Source: Inia geoffrensis | Taxonomy: Eukaryota > Chordata > Mammalia > Artiodactyla > Iniidae | Assembly (NCBI GenBank): GCA_036417435.1 | Contig: CM070899.1 | Location: 147,078,237 to 147,142,236, forward strand | Direction of reading: 5' to 3' | DNA length: 64,000 nucleotides | Shown here: positions 47,438 to 58,625 of the stretch, piece by piece | Position numbering within the stretch: position 1 is the first letter of the stretch | Layout: each line of letters opens with the position of its first letter | Notes under the pieces: generated by a model | Told to the model about the DNA's origin: nothing | Seen by the model: only the letters and a program-made list of their open reading frames with translations | The model's database searches: none | Made by a program: the position numbers and the translations under genes

Positions 47438-47641
47438 TTTTTTTTTTGGCAGTACGCGAGCCTCTCACTGCCGCGGCCTCTCCCGTTGCGGAGCACAGGC
47501 TCCAGACGCGCAGGCTCAGCGGCCATGGCTCATGGGCCCAGCCGCTCCGCGGCATGTGGGATCTTCCTGGACTGGGGCACGAACACATGTACCCTGCATT
47601 GGCAGGCGGACTCCCAACCACTAGCTCCACCAGGGAAGCCC
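47438..47641 (-). mobile_element. CHR-type SINE, ~200-bp toothed-whale form
   Basis: On the plus strand a T-run is followed by 'cgagcctctcactgccgcgg', 'tctcccgttgcggagcacag', 'catggctcatgggcccagcc' and 'ccaccagggaagccc'. The duplication TACAGACATTT (47427-47437) matches TATAGACATTT (47647-47657) at 10 of 11. Confidence 0.95.
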
Positions 47642-47657
47642 AGTCGTATAGACATTT

Positions 47658-48534
47658 AAACACATATTCATATTGATGTTTGAGTTGCCTTTTTCTATTT
47701 TAGAGCCCATGCATTTCCCCTGGCTTCTAACATGTCAGTAGGTCCTTTAAAGCTCATCAACCTTAGTTAAGGAAACCAAAGTGCCTGTAGATAAAATGAC
47801 CGGGAGCTCTAATGTGCCAGCACAGGCTCCTGAATTCCCACAGAATGTCCTGGCAGAATGCAACAAAAATGTGGGACCAATGGTGGCAACACCAAACTTA
47901 GAAGACTTACCTTAGGCAAACAAACAAAATGAAGCTGTTGGCAAAATGAGTGGAGGGTGAGAGGCAAGGGATTTGCGGAGGGGAAAGCGGGTGATGGTAC
48001 TCAAATAGCTTGCAACCAACCCCAGGGAAAACTTCACCCAAATTCCTTAAAAAAAAAAATAGACAGTTTTCTTTTGCTGTGGGTGAGAAAAGCTCTTCTC
48101 CGTTTTGACTGACACGGCTGTAGAGCAGATTATCCCAACACCAAGTCTGAGTGGAAGGAAAGGAGGGTCAGAAGCTCCACCACTCAATTTGTAAAGTTTC
48201 TCATCTCTTCTTTCAGATTCTGGCCTCCAGGTGCACTTCCAATGTCCAATCCCACCCAGGGAGTATTTTTGGCTTTTCTCAGGAGGCCTTCAGAGCGGTC
48301 TGGTGACATTAATTCTACCACTCATATTTATCTTTCAGTTTACAGAACAGGTCTTAGCACCTTTTCAATCACACCTCCCAGGGAGGGCTACTACTTTAGA
48401 CAGGACCTGGGCTAGGCTGGAGGGAAATTTACAGCATGAATGAAATGAAACAGAAATGGAAATTAACAGCTCCAGAGCCCATTGGGCATTGAGTATTTTT
48501 GTTTTGTTTTGTTTTTTTGCTTTTAAGTAATCAG
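47658..48534. other. Non-coding DNA, no gene recognised
   Basis: Nothing recognised; short open frames only. Confidence 0.4.
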
Positions 48535-48985
48535 CCTTGAGCTGCTCATCCATGGGCTCCAGAGCCAAGCAACGTTTGGTGTTTTTTGGTGTTGCTGTAA
48601 ATGGCATTTGTTTAAAATATTCATTTTCCATTGGTTTGTTGCTCCCATGTGGAAATAAAATTGATTTTTAAACAGACTCTTTTTTCCTCCATGGTCCCTT
48701 ATAAATTCACTTATTAATTCTAATAATTCATCTATAGATTCTTTTGAATTTTCAAAGTACACAGCCATATTCTCTGTAAATAATAACAGCTTTATTTCTT
48801 CCTGTCTAATCCTTATAGTTCTTATCTCCTTTTCATGCTTTATTGAACTGCCTCGGAACCAGGTACATTGTAGGTAGAAATGGTGCTCATAGCAACCTTG
48901 TTTTCTTTCTGACTTCATGGGAAAAGCATTTGATACTTCACATTTAAGTGTACTGTTTAGTATAGGCATTTATTTTTTATTTATT
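48535..48985 (-). pseudogene. Old L1 ORF2 reverse-transcriptase fragment
   Basis: A 148-codon minus-strand frame contains RQEEIKLLLFTENMAVYFEN and SIDELLELISEF, the counterpart of the L1 motif [17 protein letters not shown]. The FADD catalytic pair is lost (FTEN). It is more diverged than L1-A to L1-D, so it belongs to an older L1. Confidence 0.75.
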
Positions 48986-49004
48986 TTTGATGGTGGCAAC
49001 TTTC

Positions 49005-49049
49005 CATTTTATTTTATTTATTTTTCAAAAGTCAAAGTGTAGTTGATTG
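49005..49049 (-). repeat. Remnant of an L1 3' end
   Basis: T/A-rich sequence is followed by 'gtcaaagtgtagttgatt', the start of the reversed cetartiodactyl L1 3'UTR, cut off where L1-C begins. Confidence 0.5.
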
Positions 49050-49430
49050 AAGATGGTGGTGTGGGAAGATGTGGAGTTAGCATCTCCACCAAAACAAGGT
49101 GACTGCCAGCGGCTGGTAGAGGACTCTGATGCCCAAAGAGACGGGAGGACCCCCAAAGTGAACTGCCGTCCCACACCACTTGCAGGATCTTGATTCATGA
49201 GCCCGGGATCGGGCCAAAGCTCCTGCTGTGGGAGCTCCAAGTCCGAACCACTGGACTAACAGAAAACCTCAGACCCCAGGGAATATTCACCTGAGTGAGG
49301 TCTCCTGGAGGTCCTCATCTCAGCACAAAGACCCATCTCTACCCAACAACCTACAAACTCCAGTGTTGGAAGCCTCAGGGCAAACAAGCAGTAAGAGAGA
49401 AACACAATTCCACTCATAAAAAAAAAAAAA

Positions 49431-49608
49431 ATGAGAGAGCAAAAAAATATGTTGCAGATGAAGGAGCAAGGTAAAAACCTACAAGACCAAATAAATGAAA
49501 AGGAAATAGGCAATTTACCTGAAAAAGAATTCAGAGTAATGATGGTAAAGATGATCCAGAGTCTTGGAAATAGAATGGAGGCATGGATTGAAAAAATACA
49601 AGAAATGT
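49431..49608 (+). pseudogene. L1-C ORF1, N-terminal part
   Basis: The frame MREQKNMLQMKEQGKNLQDQ..NEKEIGNLPEKEFRVMMVKM is the ORF1 start. It is cut after 'atacaagaaatgt', where L1-D is inserted. ORF1 sequence resumes at 51614. Confidence 0.85.
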
Positions 49609-51613
49609 GGGGTTTTTTGTTTTAGGTCTCATTTGTTTATTTTTGTTTTTATTTCCATTTTTCTAGGAGGTGGGTCAAAAAGGATCTTGCTGTGATTTAT
49701 GTCATACAGTGTTCTTCCTATGTTTTCCTCTAAGAGTTTTACAGTGTCTGGCCTTACGTTTAGGTCTTTAATCCATTTTGAGCTTATTTTTTGTGTGGTG
49801 TTAGGGAGTGTTCTAATTTCATTCTTTTACATGTACCTGTCCAGGTTTCCCAGCACCACTTATTGAAGAGGCTGTATTTTCTCCATTGTATATCCTTGCC
49901 TCCTTTATTATCAAAGATAAGGTGACCGTATGTGTGTGGGTTTATCTCTGGGCTCTCTATCCTATTCCATTGATCTACATTTCTGTTTTTGTGCCAGTAC
50001 CATACTGTCTTGATTACTGTAGCTTTGTAGTATAGTCTGAAGTCAGGGAGCCTGATTCCTCCAGCTTCATTTTTCTTTCTCAATACGGCTTTTGCTATTC
50101 GGGGTCATTTGTGTCTCCATACAAATTTTAAGATTTTTTGTTCTAGTTCTTTAAAAAATGCCACTGGTAATTTGATAGGGATTGCATTGAATCTGTAGAT
50201 TGCTTTGGGTAGTATAGTCATTCTCACAGTATTGATTCTTCCATTCCAAGAACATGGTATATCTCTCCAGCTCTTTGTATCATCTTTAATTTCTTTCATC
50301 AGTGTCTTATAGTTTTCTGCATAAAGGTCTTTTGTCTCTATAGGTAGGTTTATTCCTAGGTATTTTATTCTTTTGTTGCAGTGGTAAATGGGAGTGTTTC
50401 CTTAATTTCTCTTTCAGATTTTTCATCATTCATGTATAGGAATGCAAGAGATTTCTGTGCATTAATTTTGTATCCTGCAACTTTACCAGATTCATTGATT
50501 AGCTCCAGTAGTTTTCTGGTGGCATCTTTAGGATTCTCTATGTATAGTATCATGTCATCTGCAAACAGTGACAGTTTTATTTCTTCTTTTCCAATTTGTA
50601 TTCCTTTTATTTCTTTTTCTTCTCTGATTGCTGTAGCTAGGACTTCCAAAACTATGCTGAATAGTTGTGGCGAGCGTGGATATCCTTGTTTTGTTCCTGA
50701 CCTTAGAGGAAATGCTTTTAGTTTTTCACCATTAAGGATGATGTTTGCTGTGGGTTTGTCATATATGGCCCTTATTATGTTGAAGTATGTTCCCTCTTTG
50801 CCCACTTTCTGGAGAGTTTTTTATCATAAATGTGTGTTGAATTTTGTCAAAAGCTTTTTCTGCATCTATTGAGATGATTATATGGTTTTTATTCTTCAGT
50901 TTGTTAACACAGTGTGTCACATTGATTGATTAGCGTATATTGAAGAATCCTTGCATCCCGGGGATAAATCCCACTTGATCATGGTGTATGATCCTTTTAA
51001 TGTATTGTTGGATTCAGTTTGCTAGCATTTTGTTGAGGATTTTTGCATCTATATTCATCAAAGATATTGGTCTGTAATTTTCTTCTTTTGTAGTATGTTT
51101 GTCTGGTTTTGGTATCAAGGTGATGGTGGCCTCATATAATGAGTTTGGGAGTGTTCCTTCCTCTGAAAATTTTTGGAAGAGTTTGAGAAGGATGGGTGTT
51201 AGCTCTTCTCTAAATGTTTGACAGAATTCACCTGTGAAGCCATCTGGTCCTGGACTTTTGTTTGTTGGAAGTTTTAATCACAGTTTCAATTTCATTACTT
51301 GTGATTGGTCTGTTCATATATTCTATTTCTTCCTGGTTCAGTCTTGGAAGGTTATACCTTTCTAAGGATTTGGCCATTTCTTCCTGGTTGTCCATTTCTT
51401 CCCGGTTGACCATTTCTTGCATCTTCTCGATTTTGCCTCCATTCTTTTTCCAAGGTCCTAGGTCATCTTCACTATCATTATTCTGAATTTTTTTCTGGAA
51501 GGTTGCCTATCTCCACTTCATTTAGTTGTTTTTCTGGGGTTTTATCTTGTTCCTTCTTCTGGTACATAGCCCTTTGCCTTTTCTTGTCTATCTTTCAGTG
51601 AATGTGATTTTTC
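49609..51613 (-). mobile_element. L1-D: inverted, internally deleted L1 inside L1-C
   Basis: This insert of about 2.0 kb lies between two copies of ACAAGAAATGT (49598-49608 and 51614-51624). Read on the minus strand it has about 45 nt of 5'UTR, the ORF1 start (ATG at 51567-51565) for about 150 nt, then a direct jump at about 51411-51420 into ORF2 just before the reverse transcriptase. It continues through FADD (50554-50565) and stops inside ORF2 near 49625 with 'cctaaaacaaaaaa'. About 2.07 kb of ORF1-ORF2 is missing compared with L1-B, and the ORF2 C-terminus and 3'UTR are absent. Confidence 0.85.
49784..51422 (-). pseudogene. L1-D ORF2 reverse-transcriptase part
   Basis: In order on the minus strand: [20 protein letters not shown] (near 51320), a broken fingers region, [20 protein letters not shown] with [18 protein letters not shown] (50365-50805 frame), [20 protein letters not shown] (about 50270) and [20 protein letters not shown] (about 50040). 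Frameshifts and stops separate the pieces, so it is inactive. Confidence 0.85.
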
Positions 51614-52331
51614 ACAAGAAATGTTTAACAAAGATCTAGAAGAACTAAAGAACAAAAATACAGAGATGAACACCACAATAACTGAAATGAAATATACACT
51701 AGAAGGAATCAATAAAAGAATAACTGAGGCAGAAGAACAGACAAGTGACCTGGAGAATAAAATAATGGAAATAACTACCACAGAGCAGAATAAAGAAAAA
51801 AGAATGAAAAGAATTGAAGACAATCTCAGAGACCTCTGGGACAACTATAAATGTACCAACATTCGAATTATAGGAGTCCCAGAAGAAGAGAAAAAGAAAG
51901 GGTCTGAGAAAATATTTGAAGAGATTATACTTGAAAACTTCTCTAATATGGGAAAGGAAATAGTCACCCAAGTCCAGGAAGCACAGAGAGTCCTATAGAG
52001 GATAAACCCTAGGAAAAACACATCAAGACACATATTAATCAAACTAACAAAAATTAAATTCAAAGAAAAAATATTAAAAACAGCCAGGGAAAAACAAAAA
52101 ATAACATACAAAGGAATCCCCGTAAGGTTATCAGCTGATTTTTCAGTGGAAACTCTGCAAGTGAGAAGGGAGTGGCAGGATATACTTAGTGTGATGAGAG
52201 AGAAAAACCTACAACCCAGATTACTCTACCCAGCAAGGATTTCATTCAGATTCAATGGAGAGGTCAAAAGCTAAGAGAATTCAGCATCAGCAAACCAGCT
52301 TTACAACAAATGCTAAAGATACTTCTCTAAG
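51614..52331 (+). pseudogene. L1-C ORF1, remainder
   Basis: It resumes with MFNKDLEELKNKNTEMNTTI, the coiled coil EAEEQTSDLENKIMEITTTE, and RDLWDNYKCTNIRIIGVPEE up to a stop near 51998. The C-terminal domain is broken by a frame change and a deletion near 52262-52270, where the 'ccttcacagataagcaaaag'-type text is shortened. Confidence 0.85.
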
Positions 52332-52385
52332 CAGGGAACACAAGAGAAGAAAAAGACCCACAAAAAACAAACCCAAAACAAGAAA

Positions 52386-53969
52386 ATGGTAATAGGAACA
52401 TGCATATTGATAATAACCTTGAACATAAATGGATTAAATGACCCAACCAAAAGACACAGACTGGCTGAATGGATACAAAAAGAAGACCCATATATAAGCT
52501 GTCTACAAAAGACCCACTTCAGACCTAGGGACACATACAGACTGAAAGTGAGGGGATGGAAAAAGATATTCCATGCAATTGGAAATCAAAAGAAATCTGA
52601 AATAGCAATACATGTATCAGGTAAAATAGACTGTAAAATAAAGACTGCTACAAGAGATAAGGAGGGACACTACATAATGATCAAAGGATCAATCCAAGAG
52701 GAAGATACAACAATTATAAATGTTTATGCATCCAACATAGGAGCACCTCAATATGTAAGGTATATGATAACAACCATGAAAGGAGAAATTGACAGTAACA
52801 AAATAATAGTAGGGGACTTTAACACCCACTTATACCAATGGACAGATCATCCAAACAGAAAATAAATAAGGAAACACAAGCTTTAAATGACACAATAGAC
52901 CAGGTGCATCTAATTGATATTTATAGAACATTCCACCCAAAAGGGGCAAAATACACTTTCTTCTCAAGTGCACATGGAACATTCTCTAGGATAGATCACA
53001 TCTTTTGTCACAAGTCAAGCCATGGAAAATTTAAGAAAAGTGACATTATATCAAACATCATTTCTGACCACAATGCTATGAGATTGGAAATCAATTACAG
53101 GAAAAAAACTGTGAAAAACACAAATACATGGAGGCTAAACTGTGTGCTACTAAATAACCAAGATATCACTGAAGAAATCAAATAAGATATTAAAAAAATA
53201 CATAGAAACAAATGACAATGAAAACACAATGACCCAAAACCTATGGGATGCAGCAAAAGCAGTTCTAAGAGGGAAGTGTATAGCAATTCAATCTCACCTC
53301 AAGAAACAAGAAATATCTCAAATAAACAATCTAACCCTACACTTAAAACAACTAGGGAAAGAAGAACAAAGAAAACCCAAAGTCAGTAGAAGGAAAGAAA
53401 TCATAAATCAGAGCAGAAGTAAATGAAGTAGAAATGAAGAAAACAATAGCAAAGATCAATAAAACTAAAAGGTGGTTCTTTGAGAAGATAAACAAAATTG
53501 ATAAACCTTTAGTCAGACTTATCAAGAAAAGAAGGGAGAGGATGCAAATCAATAAATTAGAAATGAAAAAGGAGAAATCACAACTGACACTGCAGGAATA
53601 CTAACGATTATAAGAGACTACTACAAACAACTATATACCAATAAAATGGACAACCACAAAGGAATGGACAAATTATTGGAAAGGTACAATTTTCCAAGAC
53701 TGAACCAGGAAGAATTAGAAAATATAAACAGAACTATCACAAGTAATGAAATTGAAACTGTAATTTAAAATCTTCCAACAAACAAAAGTCCAGGACCAGA
53801 TGGCTTCACAGGCAAATTCTATCAAACATTTTGAGAAAAGCTAACACCGATCCTTCTCAAACTCTTCCAAAAAATTGTAGAGGGAGAAACACTCCCAAGT
53901 TCATTCTACGAAGCCACCCATCACCCTGACACCAAAACCAGAAAAAGATATCACAGAAAAAGAAAATTA
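52386..53969 (+). pseudogene. L1-C ORF2, endonuclease and start of RT
   Basis: The start MVIGTCILIITLNINGLNDP leads the endonuclease. The catalytic glutamate motif LQETH reads LQKTH here, so the enzyme would be inactive even if made. VGDFNTHLYQW is kept. The frame changes near 52850, and further shifts follow through the linker. The last recognisable text is [14 protein letters not shown] (about 53788-53830) and the strand leading to KENY at 53969. Confidence 0.85.
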
Positions 53970-53974
53970 TTCAT

Positions 53975-54685
53975 ATTTCCTCCCTTCTTACACAAAAGGT
54001 AACATATTCTAAACATTTTTCTGTACTTTGCTTTTTCCTCCTGTTAGCAATGTATCATGGAGATAAACTCATAGCAGTTTTTTTTTTAACTAATTAATTA
54101 ATTTATTTATTTTTGGCTGTGTTGGGTCTTTGTTGCTGCGTGCAGGCTTTCTCTAGTTACAGCGAGCAGGGGGCTGCTCTTCGTTGTGGTGTGCGGGCTT
54201 CTCATTGAAGTGGCTTCTCTTGTTGTGGAACACAGGCTATAGGTGCCTGGCTTCAGTAGTTGTGGCACGCAGGCTCAGTAGTTGTGGCACATGTGCTTAG
54301 TTGCTTTGCAATATGTGGCATCTTCCCGGACCAGGGCTCAAACCCATGTCCCCTGCATTGGCAGGTGGATTCTTAACCACTGCTCCACCAGGGAAGTCCC
54401 TCATAGCAGTTTATAGGCAGTTTCCTCATTTCTCTTTATGGTTGTAAAGCTCCCCATTGTTTTGATGTACCAGTGTTTATTCAACCTGTTCCTATGGAGG
54501 ATATTTGGGTCCAGTCTTTTGCTATTACAATACAGTTGCAGTGAACATCCTTGTGCATGTGTCTTCTTCATATTGTTTGGATAGATTCATGAAAGTGGAC
54601 TTGCTGGTCAGAGAACAAATGCATGTGTCATTTTGCTTGGTGTTGCTAAATTCCCCTTCATAAGGATTATACCCTTTTGCATGTC
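53975..54685. repeat. Old L1-type (L1M-like) fragment split by a SINE
   Basis: Phrases 'agcaatgtatcatggagata', 'ttgttttgatgtaccagtgt', 'tccagtcttttgctattaca' and 'agtgaacatccttgtgcatg' are common in old L1-derived repeats. I am not certain of the family or orientation. A SINE interrupts it at 54081. Confidence 0.5.
54081..54399 (-). mobile_element. CHR-type SINE, long form
   Basis: On the plus strand: T-run, 'tttggctgtgttgggtcttt', 'tagttgtggcacgcaggctc' units, 'ccctgcattggcaggtggat', 'ccaccagggaagtcc'. The exact 13-bp duplication CTCATAGCAGTTT flanks it at 54068-54080 and 54400-54412. Confidence 0.96.
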
Positions 54686-56940
54686 CTAGGTGAGGCTTCT
54701 CGAAGATGATCAAGAGAGCTGTTGTCCATTATCCTGGGCCCTTAAATACCAGAACACAGAGTTTTTTCCCCTGGAACATTCTATTTCTTTAAGGAGAAGT
54801 TGTCTGATTGTTTGCATGGAGGGACTATGTATTGCTTCCAGGTGTCTGTGTTTCCACATGGGTGTATGTGAGGCGGGGTGGTCAGGGGATAGTGACAGTG
54901 AGTCCACTGGCTCTCTATGTACATCTTCAATAATATTCTATTTCAGCCTAACATTTCACTTGCACCAAGCATGTCTGAATCCAGAGCCTCTCTAAGCATC
55001 TGCAAGACAGGCTGAGATCCTCTCAGAGTGTAATGCTGTCTAGGTTGCTCTTGGTTGGGACTTCTGCTCAGCCAGTAGTTACTCTGGTGTCTCAGTGGGC
55101 TCACCAGCTTGCAGGACTTTGCTGAAATCTCTTGTCTCTTTGTGTCCCACCTCTTAATCTCTTTTCTATTGAGTGTTTGCGTCTTCTAAATTAATTTAGT
55201 ACCATCTTATTGGCTTGAGGATGGAAAGGAGATGCAGTTGTGGTATTATTTCACCACTGTGATCCAGAAGTGCACCAAAAATGTGTACAGGGTGATGCTG
55301 AAACATTTGCAGGATATGAGGGATAGGGTTAGGGAAAGAGAGGATTTTCTAACAAGGGCTTCTCTGGACCATACATTAAGCTGTACCTTATGGTTTCTGA
55401 GAAACACTAGTGAAGGATTTGACTTATTTTGAAATTGCTTTTGGTTGCCAGATGGGTGTATCATTGGCTGGGCCACCCGGGCTCTCAACACATAAAGGAT
55501 TAATGAACAACTGAGTTAATTCTGAAAATAGAGCAGATTGTATGCTTAAAATTTGGGACCTGCTGAAATGCGTGTTTCAGCCGTCCTGTTACCTGACATA
55601 CATAGGAGGTTTGAATTTTACTATAAAGCAATAAAACAACCCCCCAAACAAAAAACCACAAGGCATCTGCAGAATTCTTTTACACTTCTGACAATTTGCC
55701 TGGGCCCCTGCATATGCCATACATTTTCTCAGACAACTTGCTTCTTCTAAGACTAAGATATGAAATGAACATTTGTATTATGGACAAGGCACGCCTCATT
55801 GGCACAGTCAACGATCTAACTACTGTCTATCCAGGGTCACAGTTGTATCAGCTTCTGTGCTAGGTACTGGGAACAAGACAGTCCTTGTTGTCAGGGAATT
55901 TACAGTCTGGTGGGGGAGGAATGGGAGTCAGGCCACAAAGAGATAATTATAAAATGTTGTGATATATGCTATTATAGTAGAATGTACAGAGGAGTCCAGA
56001 ATTTCATTATCATAGTTAACAATGTACATTTTTATACATGCTCACTTTGACAGTGCATACATTAAAACTGGAGAAGTACAGAGAAAATTGGCTAGGTTCC
56101 TGAGCACAGATGACTTGGAAACTCATGAGGCACATATATTTTTTGTGAAGCAGGCTGTTGTGGTGGAAATTTGTCTGTACTTAGTCTCCAAAGGTCTGGG
56201 TTTGATCCCCATTTCTACCTTTAGTTTCTATTAAACAAGCCCCTTAACTGTCTCTGGTTGTCAGTTTCCCCACTTTTAAAAACAAGGAGGAAGGTTAAAT
56301 GAAGACTGAGGCTCTTCCATGTTGAACCTCCCGAGGGATGAATTCCAACTCTTCCCTGATGTGAACCCAATAGCCTGGTAAGGACATCACTGATCGCATT
56401 GCAGAGTTGGGCTAGATGTATCCAAATGACCAACCAGGGTCTTCGTTAGGTGTCAGTGTTAGATACACAAAGCACCTTTTGGGAGGACAAACTTGACAAG
56501 TTCAATGGGAGTGGGGTTATGTTTCTCTTCATTTCTGAAGCCAGGGTTGCAGGGCTGTCTGGACCACACACGCAGAGCAGAGAAAGTGCACACTCCCCAA
56601 TATTGATTGGTCAGGGCAGGTTACCAACTCCAGCTTAGGCTTGGGGAATCAGTTGGCTGTTAAAACATTCTGATCACTCTAAATTTGTGGATGGAAGCTC
56701 GAAGAATGGTTGGGAACCTGGTACTCAATATGATTTAGTCACTTGAAAGATAAAATGTATATTTTGGTTTGAAAAACATTTTTGAAGATTGAGCATCTAC
56801 CTTGCCCACATCTATGCTCAGGTTTACGGGAAACTCAGAGGTGACCCCAGGTCTATCTCATTTCAAAGTATATGCTCTTAACCATTCCTTAGTAGTCTAG
56901 TTGGGGCAGGAATTGAATGATGCTCTCAGTGGAGACATAT
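54686..56940. other. Non-coding DNA, no gene recognised
   Basis: About 55850-55985 has the style of an old dispersed repeat ('tgctaggtactgggaacaag', 'atttacagtctggtggggga'). I see no exon or RNA gene. Open frames stay below 85 codons. Confidence 0.4.
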
Positions 56941-56944
56941 TTAT

Positions 56945-57235
56945 TATTTTAAATTGTAGTAAAATACATGTGACATGAAATTTTCCATTTTAATCACTTT
57001 TAAGTGTACAGTTCAGTAGTGTTTAGTGCATTCACACTGTTGTGCAAACTGTCTTCAAAACTCTTTTTATCTTGCAAAACTGAAACTCTATATCCATTAA
57101 ACAATAAATGCCCATTTCTCCCTTCCTCCCAGCCCCTGGCAACCACCATTCTACATTCTGTCTCTGTGAATTTAACTACTCTGGTTACCTCCTGTAAGTG
57201 GTATCATACAGAATTTGTCTTTTTGTGACTGCCCC
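56945..57235 (-). repeat. Old L1 (L1M-type) 3'UTR fragment
   Basis: The text 'taagtgtacagttcagtagt', 'attcacactgttgtgcaaac', 'cccctggcaaccaccattct' and 'taagtggtatcatacagaat' is typical of old L1 3'UTRs read in reverse. Confidence 0.7.
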
Positions 57236-57850
57236 AGTTTCCACACTGCAACAGAGAAGAGAAAAATCTGCAGAGACGAAGACTGAAGCAAGCACAGTTT
57301 TATTTGGCCACTTCTCGAGATCCCTTTTCCACGGGGCTGAATGCCATCAATTTATCATTCCAGGCAGACAGCATGCGGTAAGGACCATCAAATTATTTAC
57401 TTTATAAGATGTGCCATTATTCCTTCCAGGAACACTTCTTCTCTTTGACATTGCACATTGCCAAAGTTTTCCATTGGTCAGCCTAGATTTCTGGCTTTTT
57501 AAGATTCAGTGTTCTTTCTCCATTTTTACCCCATTTTTCATTGACAGATATGCATGAAAATACTAAAGAACAGATGAACATGGTTCAGAGAAGCCAGTAT
57601 TTCTGGAATAATGATTTAAGGGTATCTGCAGTGGACACTTGATACTCTAGAAATTCTCCTTTATCCCTCTTTCCCATGGCTACTTTGGGAGCTGCCATCC
57701 TGGTCCAATGTCACTTTCCCTGTGGCCACAGTGGATTGGTCTAGATTTATTTCCCAGGTTAAGCTGGGCCAGTTTGAGTTCTTTCCCAGAGAATTTCATT
57801 GAAGAGACGGAAAGGACTGACGTGCTCTCTCTCTCTCTCTCTCTCTTTTT
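57236..57850. other. Non-coding DNA with a (CT)n run
   Basis: A short (CT)n tract lies at about 57826-57846; otherwise nothing is recognised. Confidence 0.4.
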
Positions 57851-57861
57851 TTCATGTGGAC

Positions 57862-58050
57862 CATTTTTAAAGTCTTTATTGAACTTGTTACAGTATTGCT
57901 TCTGTTTTATGTTTTGTTTTTTTGGCCCTGAGGCATGTGGGATCTTAGCTCCCCTACCTACACCCCCGCCCACATTGGAAGGAGGATTGAACCCACACCC
58001 CCTGCATTGGAAGGTGAAGTCTCAACCACTGGACCACCAGGGAAGCCCCT
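57862..58050 (-). mobile_element. tRNA-derived SINE with extended tail
   Basis: On the plus strand: 'tttttaaagtctttattgaa', 'tgttacagtattgcttctgt', 'ggcatgtgggatcttagctc', 'cccctgcattggaaggtgaa' and 'ggaccaccagggaagcccc'. CTCTCTTTTTT occurs on both sides (about 57841 and 58053), a likely duplication. Confidence 0.85.
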
Positions 58051-58189
58051 GACTCTCTTTTTTGAGGCTTGATTGACAAGTGTCCAATCTGAAAGCTATT
58101 GGCAGCTTGGTGAATTAAGGGGTAGAGGGGTTGATCTGTAGTGGCCAGAGGGAAAAGAGAAGCCAACATAAGCAAGAAGAGTAGAGGGT

Positions 58190-58625
58190 ATATTTGTCTC
58201 CAAGGGCTGCTGTAACAAATTACTAAAAACTGTGGAGCTTAAAACAATTGAAATTTATTTTTTCACAGTTGGAGGTTAGAAGTCCAAAATTGAGATGTTG
58301 ACAGGGCCATACTTCATCCAAAGTTTCTAGAAGGGGATCCTTCCCTTCCTCTCTTCTAGCTTCTGTTGGCAATCCTTGGTGTGTCTTGGCTTGTAGACAC
58401 ATCAATCTCTGTCTTCACATGGCATTCTCCACTGTGCGTCTTCACAACGCCTTCTTTCTGCGTCTGTTCTCCATGTCTTATAAGGACACCGGTTATTGGA
58501 TTAAGTCTCACCCTAACCCAGTGTGACCTCACCTTAATTTTAATTAATCACATCTCAAAGATCCTATTTCCAAATAAGATCACATTCTGAGGTTCCAGGT
58601 AGACATGAGCTTTTGCAGACATTAC
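58190..58625 (-). mobile_element. MaLR (MLT1-type) solo LTR
   Basis: Reversed LTR order: 'gctgctgtaacaaattacta', 'gagcttaaaacaattgaaat', 'gttggaggttagaagtccaa', 'ccttggtgtgtcttggcttg', 'aaggacaccggttattggat' and 'caaataagatcacattctga'. It is an old LTR without internal genes. Confidence 0.8.

Larger units (their letters stand above)
49050..53969 (+). mobile_element. L1-C: LINE-1 with short 5'UTR, truncated in RT
   Basis: The plus-strand element starts 'gaagatggtggtgtgggaag', has only about 380 bp of 5'UTR, and then ORF1 (49431-49608 and 51614-52331) and ORF2 from 52386. The match to L1 stops at about 53969, just after the reverse-transcriptase text that reads KENY, where an unrelated older repeat begins. 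ORF1 is split by L1-D (49609-51613). The sudden 3' loss means that a deletion or rearrangement removed the rest, since L1 truncation during insertion normally affects the 5' end. Confidence 0.88.
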
